Positions 35,001 to 46,690 of a stretch of 64,000 nt of DNA are shown here, one piece after another (the stretch's first letter is position 1; every line of letters begins with the position of its first letter). A program made the position numbers and the translations under genes. This DNA comes from Nakataea oryzae (lineage: Eukaryota; Ascomycota; Sordariomycetes; Magnaporthales; Magnaporthaceae), in NCBI GenBank assembly GCA_003049435.1, contig PYSQ01000064.1:963-64962 (forward strand). The letters are read 5' to 3'. The notes below the pieces were generated by a model. The model worked only from the letters and a program-made list of their open reading frames with translations, was not told the DNA's origin and searched no databases.

Positions 35001-37880
35001 CGCCGTCTGTACTGTCCGCCTTGCCGGCTAGAAGGTTAATCAGCGGCAAGTCGTCGGTCCTGTCCTTGACGGCGTGCACGAGCGCCCTGTTCGCCTCCGC
35101 TGCCGGCGCGCCAGCCTCTAGCAGCTTCTGTGTAAAGGCCAGCCGGTCCATGGGGTCCGTGAGATTGACGGCGCAGGGCATGGCAGTAGCCAGAGACTCG
35201 GGACTCGGCCGTGCGGAGAAGAGGATGTCGACGAGCTGCGAGTCTCTGGCCTTGATGGCGAGACAGATGCTGCGGCCCTTGTGAGTATTGACGTCGGCCC
35301 CGGCCTTCAAGAGAGCCTTAACCCCTGAGAATACTCGCTGGTCTGGCGGCGTGCTTAGTGTTGCCATGACTTCGGCCACGAGGAGACCTCTGACCGAGTC
35401 CTTGTTCTTCATCCGGGAAAGAATGGCCTCCACCTTGCGGACTTTTTCCGACGTCGAGAGCAGCTCGGCGCATTTTCTGAGGGCGCGTTCGAGTGTCTCT
35501 TGAGTTGGCTTCCCAGCCCGCAACATGAGGTCCAAAACCTCAAACTCTGGCTGTTTGACAGCTGCATGGCCGAGAGGATGACGTGTTAGACGGCTAAACA
35601 ACACGGACAAAAGGCGCGAGGGACAAAGATAGAGTTTTCAAAATGCATGAGTTGGCCAGAGAGAAGTGGGAGTTGCGTGTCGGGTTTCGGCAGGAAATCA
35701 GATGGCGACTTACCGAGCATCAGGGGTGCGCTCGAATTGAAGTTGACGTCGGCACAGCCCTGTTTCACCAACACCTCGAGTAGCCTCTTGTCCACGGGTT
35801 TCTCCTGCAGCGCAATGATCAGCGCCTCACCGATCTCGTTGCTCAGAAGAATTGGCGTGTAATTTGCAAGGAGAGCCGAGATCATTTTGAACCGGACGTC
35901 GACGTTCCCGGACAGCATGGCCTTCGAGACGGCTGTTTCCGTGGTTTGCGGAGAAGGCTGGCTTTTGAGGAGCGTTTCAAGCAGGGTCAAGTCCTCGTGG
36001 GAGACGGCCGAGAGGACACCAGCGCCGCCATTGAAATTCAAATCGGCGTTGTGCTTGAGGAGGAGCGAGATAAGCCGCTCGTCTCGTCTCGGAGGATGCT
36101 CGTCGATGGCGCCTTGTAGCGCTTCTGAAACACATGGGCCCCTGGTTCTAGCAGCCAAAAACATCTCTGCCATCTTGTAGCGATCAGCCCCCGGCAGGTT
36201 CATCACTGTGGGGAATATCGCCGCCAAGGTTTCCGCCGAAGGCCTAGCGGAGAGAATCAGTTTGACGACGGCCGCGCTCCTCGTCATGACGGCAAGCCTC
36301 AAAGCCTGTCCCCCCTTGTGGTCGACCGACGCGACGTCGTGTTTGTCACGAATAAGACCGCGGGGGCCTCGCCGCACGTCATGGTCGGGGTCGAGCCGGC
36401 CTGGGTCATCGGGGAAGTAGGGCGAGAGAAGAAGCTTGACGGACTCGACATCGGCGTCTTCGGCAGCGCCAATGAGGGCTTCGCTGAGCGGTGGCCCTCC
36501 TGCGCCCTTGCGAAGTAGTAGTAGAAGTAGCGAATACCGCTCGTCCGAGGTCAGTCGCCTGGGAATTTGCAATACGCACTCCGAGGCGCATGCCGGGCTG
36601 AGGCTCGTGGTATCGTTCAGCAGCAGTGGCACAAGGCTGGCCCTTCCATGCGCGATGGTTGTGCGCAGGACCTTTCCATATCCGTATTCTACGGAGGCCC
36701 CGTACGTGACCAGCAGCTGGACCATGTCGAAGAACTCGGTAGCCGAGGCCTGAATCAACGCCTCCGAGACGGCGTCGCCCTGGGCGCCGGCGCACAGCAG
36801 CATCTCTGCAAGCGCCAGCTTCTCGTTGGGAATGATTGTCGGGTGGGAGAACAGCTGGGTGAAAGCGTCGCTCAAGCAGGGCCCGGTTGGGGGCATGGCG
36901 CCAGTCAGGATGGCCAGGCAAATGTCGCCGCGGCATTGGGCGATGGCGGTTTTGAGTGCGGCGCCGCCATCGTAGTTCCCATCCGCCGTCGAGCGGCTTA
37001 GCTGGAGCACCGTGTCGAGACATCCCTTCTGGGCGGCGGCCACCATGGACTGAGACACGGCGCTCGGTGGAGGGCGGCCGTTTGACGACAGCAGCAGGGC
37101 GACCATGTCGGGCTGCCCTCCAGCCGCGCACACCTGTCGGAAGGCCTCGATGCCCTCGGTCGTTTGCGACGAGTTGGCGCCATGGGCCAGCAGCAGCTGA
37201 ATAATGGACCTGTTGTAGCTGCGGATGGCAATGGGCAGGGACGCGTCCAACATCAAGGGGTCGGCGTACTGGACAAGCACGGCCACCATGCTGGTCTGCT
37301 GGTTCTGTACGGCCTTCTGCAGGACCCGGCTGCGCTCGATGCTCCCAATGCTCTTTCTCCTGTTGAGGAGGCTCGTCTTGCCCTTGGAGGCCGCAACATT
37401 GATGTTGCCGCCGACGGCCAGCAGCTTCTTGATGAGCGCATGAGCGACGGCTGGCGACCCGGCTGCGGCTACATGGGCATCAAGCGTCTCGAATATCTCC
37501 ATGGGCTCCCAGCCCTTCTTTTTGCCGCCGCCCATGAATGAGAGCCTGCGGCCGCCCTGTACGGATTGAGAATGCTCGGCGGTGAGCCTGTGGCGCTTCA
37601 GAAGCTCGTCGGCCACAAGGTCATCGTTGGGGCCCGGCGGGTCCGGCCAGGGCGATGGCTCCGGCAGCCGGGTCGAGGGCAGCGCGCCAGTGGGAATCCC
37701 CCATTCCCCTGCAAGGCTGACGAGCCGCCAGTGGCGGTCGTCTCGAGTTGGCGATCCGTTCATGGCGATGCAGCGCCGGTAGGCGGCGGCGATGACATCC
37801 AACAGATCACAGAGCGGGTGTTCCGCCCAGACGACGATGGTTTTGTCGCCTCCGAATTCGCGGTGGTTGGTGACACGCGC
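32023..37880 (-). CDS. Giant ankyrin-like solenoid protein with C-terminal coiled coil (5' end unresolved)
   Basis: Two long frames join through one clear intron (35562-35713): exon A down to 35714 ends CTC G before GTAAGT, exon B starts at 35561 and runs to 32023. From the first in-frame ATG (37763) the product is 1862 residues. The frame stays open another 39 codons to 37880, where an acceptor-like AG abuts an in-frame stop; this part reads KTIVVWAEHPLCDLLD and looks coding, so an upstream exon is likely missing from my model. Residues about 70-1650 form an ankyrin-like solenoid with a higher-order period of roughly 100-130 residues: a GAxGxxVSEAL unit, a LLLxxGAxVxxxxGxAL unit and a PSPxTLxxAMP unit, repeated about ten times; classic ankyrin motifs occur near 1380-1450 (NVTDATGNTALTVATRMGGD). 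Residues about 1655-1862 are a highly charged Glu/Arg/Ala coiled coil. No enzyme domain is seen. Function unknown; a scaffold is inferred. Confidence 0.82.
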
Positions 37881-40800
37881 CTAGCCTCGGGCAACGGCAG
37901 CGACCAGAGGACAGGCGTTTAGACCTAGTCGGTGCCACTGAAATCGGCCAACCCCTGCCCACAGTACGAATGGAGACTTTCTTTATGTGCTTCCAGGGGG
38001 GAGGAGGACGGAGCGGTCTGCGAAGCGAAGGAATTTGATCGATTCGAGCCTCGTAGCGCCCGCGCAGTGGAGCCAGGCTGGGGGGCGGCTGGGGCTCGAC
38101 ACGACAAGGGAACAAATCGACGCTCGCGCCAACTCTCTACGCTGCCGGCCTTTGAGGGCGCGGGCGCATGGTCGGGCAGCGTGAAATGTAGACGGGTATG
38201 TATAACACGGGTAGCTTTTCTGCGCCTCGACGCCCAGCCAGGCGCTCCCTCGCAACCAGGGCTGCGACAGAGCCGCCAGCGGGAGGGTGCAGCCAAGCGA
38301 ACACCTCAGTCCAACGACCCACTCCACCGCCTGCTGTGCTTGCTGTCTATTGTGGATCGGGCAAGGCCCCAGGAGCATGCGTGGGCGCCCTCGAATGGCT
38401 CTTCTGCAAACGGCCGCCTGAAAGGGGTGCAGGTGAGACTTTTGGGGGGGCCGGGCAAAAAGCAGACGTGCTGGCGATGGCGACGATGGAACGCGCCGAG
38501 CGTTGGGAGCAAAAGACGGGATGGGGTGGATGGCGGTGTCTGGGAAGGTCTGCAAGTCTGCAAGTAGGCAGGTGGCAGGGACTTGATGAAACAAACACCA
38601 GGGGTCCGCGCCAAGGACCAGGGGTGTTGGCGTGAACGGTGAACCAAGCGTGTGGCCGCCAGTGCTGTCGAAGCCGGTAGGCACAGCGCAGGGGGTGCGG
38701 GTGGCTGGCGGGCGGGTGGTGGGGGTCGCAGGCCCTCTCTCGATTTGGGAGCCGAGGTCGGCCGCGTGGCTGTCGACGATGACGGCGAGATCTCGACCTG
38801 GTGCGCCCTGCTGGGGACAGCTGCTGGGCTTCGGTATAGCGGCGGCCGTCGAATCTTCGAGTAAATCTTCGAGTTGGGGCAATTCGGGAGGCTGCAGCGC
38901 GAGCGCAAAGGTGGCACCCGCCCAGCCGTGCTCCAACCCGCCGACAGTTGTGGGGAGCACCGTCAGCCGACAGCGATATCAGATGGCAGGGAAAAAGCAA
39001 CACGAAGGGCCGCAAGCAGCGACGCAAGCGGCGGCTGGGTGCCCTTCAACTGACTGGCGGCAAGCTGCACGCATCAATGGCCCGGCACCGCAGGCAGACG
39101 GACCAGAGTGAACGGTTGGGGGTGGACCAAACGGGACAGCAGGTGGCAGTGTGACGGCACGACGCATCCCGCCGTCCCGTGGGCGCCCAATGGTGACTGC
39201 CACGCCTGGCCCCACACGCAGCTCCAGCTCCGTGCGCGACTCGACAGCGCGCTGTGATGCCCAAGTCCAAGAAGGAACTCAGCCTCAAGCGCGACGTGGC
39301 CCAGGACAAGCCCGCCAATTGTGTGCGAGGCCTGCCTCGACCGGCCTGCGGGGGATCCAGAGGCTCGAAATCTGATTGTGCCTGCCACGCAGCAAAGGCG
39401 TTTTCTGGAACCTGGCCTCCTGCCGCATGATTGGTCTGCCTGATGAAAGCCCCGGACTTTGTGGTTTTGCCCTCGGACTGCCACGATCGGGCTTCTCGGC
39501 TTTGATCGGTTGCCGAACCATCGTCCATTCAACATCACTCTCCCTCATGGCCCAATCCACGTATGTCTTTCATGTACCTTTTTCCTACCGATGCCGCTGC
39601 TTCCCTCAGAATATGTTGCACGTGCTAAACGGTCTCAGCGACACTGCTTGCTGCCGTAGGCCTCCTTCCCAATTGGGTTATCTTGGAATTTCTCGCTGTT
39701 GACTGTGCTCATAATCCCATGATGCGCAGCAACTGACTGGGAATTTGTAGCTACCGAAACTTGCAAGTTCAATGTTTCTCGATTTCTCTATACCAGCTGT
39801 GTCATCACACTCCCTGTCGTTCCTGGCATAGCGCTTGATAGCAATACCAGCATTGTTAAAATAGCACCAGCCAGGCAACCGATATGCTACAGATAGACCA
39901 AGACCAGTCCCGATCACATAATTACACATGCCGGAATTAATGGGCCTCTCTCCATGATTTCCTCAGTGTCCTTCTGAGAGAGATGGTTTCTTGAAATGAG
40001 CATCTCAGCGTCTAGATCTTGGAAAAGACGGTCGGTTGCTCTTTCAGACAGCTGCTTGTGGTCGCTTTTTCTTCTGCGTGCTTTGGCAGCCTCCCAGTCG
40101 TGCCCTAGAATAAACACCTGCTGCTCTAGATTCGGCTGGTAGATACCTAGCTAGGCAGGTGCTTTCCTTCCATGGTGAACTCTTGTCTTCAGATACCCTA
40201 GAATCCATAATCCCCGAGGTGCCCTTCTTTGAACAGATACGGAAGGCACACTTTATCCTAGAGAGCGGTATTGAGGATGATCTGGTGCTTCCTGATGCTT
40301 TGACGGGCCTTTCCATAAAACCTTGATCACGGCTTTTAATACACAACCACCCCCAAATCACAACACCTTCTATATCTCTTCGTGATCCTACCATTGCACT
40401 CTTGCAAGTCCCAGACATAGGCTCTGGGTGAGATACCTACCCGGGGGCTGGTTGCGCTACGGACACCAACCTGTGACATATTGAACGCACACATATATGC
40501 ATCATCTCTCATCCTCCTACCCAATCCCACCTTCCTCTCACTTGCCTCTCCAGTTCCGGCTCTTTCTATTCTACTAGGCCGACCAACAGAGACCCTCAAG
40601 CGTCACCAGGCTCTGGAGTAGACGTAATAGGACGCTATCCCAGCCATCGGGAGACACTCTATCTCTGCTTTGGACTTGATCTCGGACATCTACCTTCACG
40701 CTAGATCACCGTCGCATATCAAGCCAATCCAACTCCCAGGAACACTATTCTTCGCATTCCCCGTCTCTGACTTCCAAAATCTCCCTCCAGACTCTTTCTT

Positions 40801-41309
40801 CCGTTCATCTACTGCCTCGCCATATTCGGCTCTACTTTCATCCAAAGCACTGCGCATATCTTACCTGGATCTTTTTCCGTCCGTCCATTTCCCTCACAAC
40901 ATCCTTCTGCATCTATGTGAGCTTTGTCCCAGCTTCCACACATTCGGGAAAACAATATCCAGAGCCCAGAAACCTATGCCATTGTGACTGGGCTCCGAAG
41001 TTGCCTGGCCACCTCTGAAGTCATTCGCAAGCCAAAAGCACCATATCTACCCTTGCCACGTCAAGTAATCATGGGCAACTTTGCATCGCCTTAAACTCTT
41101 TACTTCGAAGCTACCTTTCTATTCCGTTACAAGGACCCACGCCACCTTCTACATCGTTGCTTGTCTCTATCTTCCCTTCTTCTCAGGCTTTCATCACCAA
41201 CACTTACGTTCTAGACACCTGTACGTCTTCAGTTGCGCTTGACTCATTTTGCTCTATAGGCACGCTGATGAAAAAGCTCAGAACTGCTGCCAGTTAAAAA
41301 GACCATTTA
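37881..41309. other. 3.4-kb region between divergent ankyrin and SNF2 genes
   Basis: The first part (37881-39300) is GC-rich and probably contains the 5' exon/leader of the ankyrin gene on the minus strand. From 39400 to 40400 base composition becomes AT-richer, with short protein-like fragments on both strands that carry stops. From about 40500 to 41250 the plus strand is strongly CT-rich, typical of a fungal promoter/leader for the SNF2 gene. I recognise no complete gene. Confidence 0.45.
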
Positions 41310-44300
41310 ATGATGGATGGCACTGCTGACGGCGGCTCCGCTGGCATGGAGCCGGCGCCGACTTTAGCATCTTTCGCCAGTATTGATCCGGCATCTCCCC
41401 AGGGCCCGAGCCTCGACATCCCCGAACCTCTCGAGTTTCGAACCGGACACGGACTATCTAGCCCTCCACCCAGCTCACCACTTACAAGTCCCAAGCAAGG
41501 TCTGCCTTGGGCCAACTTGGGACCGGAATCATTCCCACAAGAAATACATCCCAAGTCACAGCAGCTCAAGTTCAGCGGTCAAGGTGCGGCTATGGCTACC
41601 ATGAACCTCGCAGAGGATGAGGAAGGCGGGCCCATGTTCGTGGATGACCACGCCGATCAAGATGAACAGTCTGAAGACGAGACAATGTTTGTCGAAAACC
41701 ATGCTGATAACGAAGATGAGGCAATGTTTGTCGACAGCCATGTCGATCAAGAGGACGAGCCCATTTTCATCGAAGATATAGTCGAGGTTGTGCCCTCGGT
41801 TTCCCCTGAGAATCCCCAAGTGGAAGCTTCGGATGGAGGTGAAGTTTGGGAGATTTTGGAAGAGGATATACCCCAAGACGCACGAAAGAAGATGGAAACG
41901 GATGCGTCCCGTGGTCATCGTAGCTTTAAAAAGCGAGGTATCAAGCGCGAGCATGAATGCGACGGCCAGAGCGACGACACCCAGATCATCGAGAAAAACG
42001 AGCTGTCAGTTGAGACCCTGGAGAGACTCAAACGACCTCGGGCCCATCGTCAGAAGAAAGACGGCCAAGAGAACTGGGATGGATCATTGCGACAGACCAT
42101 CAAGCCAGAGATCATCGAGATTGATGACGAAGATATACAATGGTTACAGACACTCCCCCGACCAGCCAAGCCTCCTCGCTCAGATTCGGCTATCACCATC
42201 ATAGACGAACTTGATCACAGCCAGAAAACACCAATAAAGATCGAAGAAGTCGCCAAATCTGCCCTGGGCAAGGGAAAGGCCAAGGAAACGGGGTCATTCG
42301 GTCCAGTTGATGGCGTCGAGCAGGGATTTTTGCGAAGTTGGGGTGGCAGCAACGAATCGTCAGCAATCCAGAGAAGCGTCCGGATAAGACGGAAGATCAG
42401 GGAGCTGGAGGAAAAGGAGAAAGCGGTTGACCCGATCACACCCGAAGACTACGAAAACCTGACAAGGCTTCGGAAGAAAGCAGAGGAGATTGAATCTCAG
42501 ATTAACAAAGCCAACACCAATGGCGAGGAGGGAGGAGAGTCGTCAAGTGAGGAAGAAGCAGAGACTATGTCGGACGACGACAGCGATCCGGAGTACACGC
42601 CCGCGGCCATTGCTTCTGCGCCAGCTCGCAAGAAGCCTCGAGGAGGGAGTGGCAAAGCTGGTCCACGTGCTCAGGGAAAAAAGAGCAATGCCTCCAAGAA
42701 GCCACCACCAAGATCAGCACAGGAATGGTGGGCCCGAGAATACGCCAAATCAGCGAAAAAGGGCAAGGCAGAGAGCGAGACCGTGCCCGATCTCTTCCAT
42801 ATCTGCAGGCCTGAAAATCGGCGTAAGAAAGGCAAGCGCGTGCCTGTGCCCACAGATCCACAGGGAAAGCAGCTTTTGGATATGTTGAGAGACCAGGACC
42901 CAATCGCAGCTCGGGCAGCCCTCGGAGACATGCCCAAGCCTGGCGCAGTCGGTGCTAAAGGGAAGGACGAGTTTTTTAAGGCTTTCAAGGCGGAGATGAG
43001 CAAGAACAGTGCGCCGAAAGACCTCAAGGATGAGTTCACCCTTTTGAAAAGGGCCTCCCAGTCGTTCGGGGGGCCGAAGTGCCAGAGCGAGGGAGGGCAG
43101 TGGAGGCTCAATGGCTTGGCGACGAAGCTTTACCATCACCAGCTAGTGGGAGTGCACTGGATGCTAGGCAGAGAGTTCTCGCCCACAGGCCCGTTTGGTG
43201 GCATGCTTGCCGATCAGATGGGCTTGGGAAAGACCGTCGAGATGCTTGCAACCATGATGCACAACCCCGGAAAGCCCACGCTCATCGTCGTGCCAGCCGC
43301 AGCGATACCACAGTGGAAGGAGGAGATTAAAAAGCATATTGAACCAAAGAAATCGCTGAAGGTGTTCCACTACCGAGCGTCTGGGATTAACAAGAATATC
43401 GACTGGGTGGAAGACGCCGACGTTGTTATTGTCAGCTACCAGGAAGTGGCAAAGGCGTATCCATCAGAGGACTCCCTGAGGCGCATTTCAGGCATGGGAC
43501 TGGAGGGCGAGCAGTGGCGCAAGGAACTTGACGACCAGCTCGGCGACCTCTACCGCGTCAACTTCCACAGGGTCGTCTTGGATGAGGCCCACGCCATCAA
43601 GAACATCAACTCGAGGACCTCCAAGGCTTGCGTTCACCTGCCTGGAAAGTATAGATGGGCTCTCAGCGGCACGCCCATTCATAACTGCATCGAAGGTTTG
43701 TCAAAAAGCCCAAACAAGCACCAGCCGGAACAACAGGCCACTGACAGTTATATCGCCAGAACTACTGCCGTACTTCAGGTTTCTCGGCGTTGACTGGGCG
43801 CTCAAGGAGTCAAGCCAGTCCCAGAACAAGTACGGTCAAGGTAGCAAAGCAGAAATTGCCTCTGCAAAGGTATGTCATCAAACTTCCGTGACGGAGACAT
43901 ATCATCGCTATTTAGGTTGCTTCAAAGCTTCCCAAGCAGCCATTCTAAGAAGGGCTTTACTGATCGACTCTAACCTGTTTTGGCGCCATCAGGAGAACCT
44001 CAAATCCATGCTTGCAGTTATCGTCCCCACGCTCATGATTCGTCGTCGGGTGGAAGACAAGTTTGTGGGAGAGGATCTTCTCCGGATCCCCAAGACACAC
44101 ACGCCTGTCGTCAAGCAGGTGGACCTCTCGGTAGAGGAGCGAATCATCTACCAGAGGCTCGAGGAGCGATTCCGAGACAACATCAACGGACACCTGAGAG
44201 GCGACGATAGCGATGGTGAACAGAAGAAGATGCGGACCTACTTTGCCTACCTGACCCGGCTTCGTCAGATGGTCGGTCACCCCTTTCTAGTCGAGACCCC

Positions 44301-46290
44301 GATGCGCATCGACTTCACCCTGGAGGACATCAAGCACATCCGCAAGGAGCTGGCCGACAGGGGCGGAGTGAGCCCGCTTCACGTGCAGATCCGGCGCTGG
44401 ATGGACACGGAGGAGGATCGCAGGCGCCGAGAGGAAGGACAGCAGAGCGGCAACGAGTTCGGCATCAGCGGCTTTGGCGACCTTTTCAACATGGACCTGC
44501 AGCTATCGCGCATCGAGAGCGAAAAGCGGATGGCGGACGTCACGTGTCGCGTCTGCTACGAGCTGCCCCAGGGGCACAGGTTCACCGAGTGCGGCCACAT
44601 CTTCTGCACCGAGTGCATCCAAAACCTCGTAGAGGAGGCTCAGCGCCGAGGCAAGGAGGCAAAGTGCACTGCCTGCTCCGCCGTCATCAGGGGCCACGAG
44701 CTCCTGAGCCAGGACATGAGCGGCAGAGATATCGGCAACGAAGCGGGCCCGGCGCAGCGGCCCAGAGACAAGAGGCCGCCGAGGAAGAGAGCGCGCACCC
44801 AGGAGCAGACGCCCGTTGGGCCCGGCATTGACTGCATGGGCATCGAGCCGAGGAACGCGGACAAGACTGCCAAGTTTCTCGAAATAGCTAAGATGGACAA
44901 AGACTCTCCCCTGCCAGCCAGCGCAAAGACCACAGCCGTCAAGCGCGTCATCCTTGATTGGCTGAGGGATTATCCCGACGACAAGATCATAGGTATGCGC
45001 CCCTTATCAATGCCTCCAAATCCGGACGGTCTCGAGCTTTGGCCCTGTCTTACTTCGAGGCGGTCCATTCTTTTCTTTTGTAATATGTGCGCTAACAGCC
45101 CGCCGGATATCCACAGTCTTTACCCACTGGATTCCTCTCGCGCAGATTCTGGGCCATATGCTCAATGCCGAGAGTATCAAGTTCGTGTACTACTGTGGGG
45201 TTATGTCTGTTTATCAGAGACAAGACGCCATCCGAACGTTCAGCAATCCAGAAAACGGTGTGCAGGTTCTGGTGAGTTCGTTTTCTCGCGCTGCTCCCAC
45301 CAAAACGGCCAAATAAATACTGACAGACCCAAGCTCGCCTCGACCAAATGCGGAGGCCAGGCACTGAACCTTACTGCGGCAAACCGTGTCATCCTTGTAG
45401 ACCTGTGGTGGAACAGCGCCGTGGAGCAGCAGGCTTTCGGCCGCGTCCATCGCATCGGCCAGACAAAGGAGACGCACTTCGTCAAGATCGTGACCCTGAA
45501 CACGATCGACCAGAGGCTCCTGGACATGCAGAAGCGCAAGGACGCCGTGATAGGCAAGACGCTGCGAGACGGACAGTCACTCAGCGAAAAGGAGATCCTG
45601 TGGCTCTTCGGTGAACCGACAGGTGACGATGGGGAGAACGGAGATGACGACGAGCGTGGCGGTGCTGCAGAGAAGAACAAGAAGAAGAACAAGTCCAGCA
45701 AGATGGGCAAGGGCGAGGACGAAATCGACAGGGGTGAGACATTGCTCAGCTCGGACGACTCAGAGTCCGAGCCTGCGACAGCCAAGGGCAAGCATACGAC
45801 GCCCAAGGAGTCCGAAAACGGCGAGGGCTCGAGCAAACAGAATATTTTGCTCATCGGCAACGGCAGCGATGCCGCCGAAAACGCCTCTGACTATACAGCT
45901 GCGGCCGAACAGCAGGCCAGCACTACTGCAGGCTCCACGGGAGCCGACGAAGAGGCCAAGGGCAAGCTACTCTTGGCAAAGCCCAAGGACGGTGGCGACG
46001 ACGCACCAGACGACAAATCCACACTTTTGCATCACGACGACGATGGCGAAAAAGGGGGCGGAGAGGATGACGGAACCGAAGCCCAAGGCCTGGTCACGGA
46101 CCAAGCTGACGCCAGCCAGAGTTCCCTGGCCAAGCCGGACGCTGACGCAGACATGAAGGACGCAACACTGCAGCACCAGCACCAGCACGAGTACATCTCT
46201 CTCGATGATAACGAATCAGACGCGGACATGGAACAGTATCCTGACGACCACACCTCACGCTACGACGACGACGAAGATGAGGACGAGTAG
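41310..46290 (+). CDS. SNF2-family ATPase with embedded RING finger (RAD5/RAD16/ULS1-type)
   Basis: Swi2/Snf2 DNA translocase with a RING E3 module, a class acting in repair, post-replication tolerance or SUMO-dependent chromatin clearing. Exons 41310-43695, 43760-43869, 43993-44992, 45117-45271 and 45334-46290 give 1535 residues. Residues 1-400 are acidic and disordered, with a tandem MFVD/MFVE motif (about 108-160) and PEIIEIDDED (about 266-275), which resemble SUMO-interacting motifs. The ATPase begins with Walker A (MGLGKT, about 636) and has DEAH near 757. A C3HC4 RING (CRVCYELPQGHRFTECGHIF, then CTEC and CTAC) lies at about 1016-1055, between the two RecA lobes as in Rad5/Rad16. The C-lobe restarts at FTHWIPLAQIL (about 1166) and ends with GRVHRIGQ (about 1253). 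The last 210 residues are acidic and Lys-rich. Intron 2 (123 nt) is open in frame. No HIRAN domain was seen, so true Rad5 is unlikely; choice between Rad16- and Uls1-like needs a tree. Confidence 0.9.
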
Positions 46291-46690
46291 GACGGCTGGT
46301 GCTTGATGTATTTGAAGGGCAATTAATCTGCGCTGCGGCGCGATATTTTCTTTCGCACCTCTGAACTGGCATTCTGCATCTTCTGGTCTTTCCCATTCCC
46401 ATCAGTCACTTCACACATTCCATTTTCCGTCAATACTCCAAGTAGAAAAGTCCAGTTCCAATCTCCTGTGACGGACGCTATAATCTCTCAAAATCACAAC
46501 TGCCAACTTCCTTCCCATGGCTGCTACACCTTCAAAGATATTATCCCACATGTAATTCGAGTTCTGATTAGAGATTAAAAGGGGACGGTAAAGAGGAGAG
46601 ATAATTCACCACACTGGGAGCTGGACACAGGAAACAAATATCGTGCCACATGGATTACCGAAAATATCTACATAGGCCACTAGACTGTTC
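46291..46690. other. Convergent 3' intergenic region
   Basis: 400 nt between the stop codons of the SNF2 gene (plus) and CTF18 (minus). AT-rich, no gene seen; it contains both 3' UTRs. Confidence 0.5.

Noticed and set aside
37983..38960. 325-codon minus-strand frame upstream of the ankyrin gene
   Set aside because: Rich in Pro, Arg, Cys and His as expected for random GC-rich DNA; only its last ~20 codons look protein-like and may belong to a missed exon.
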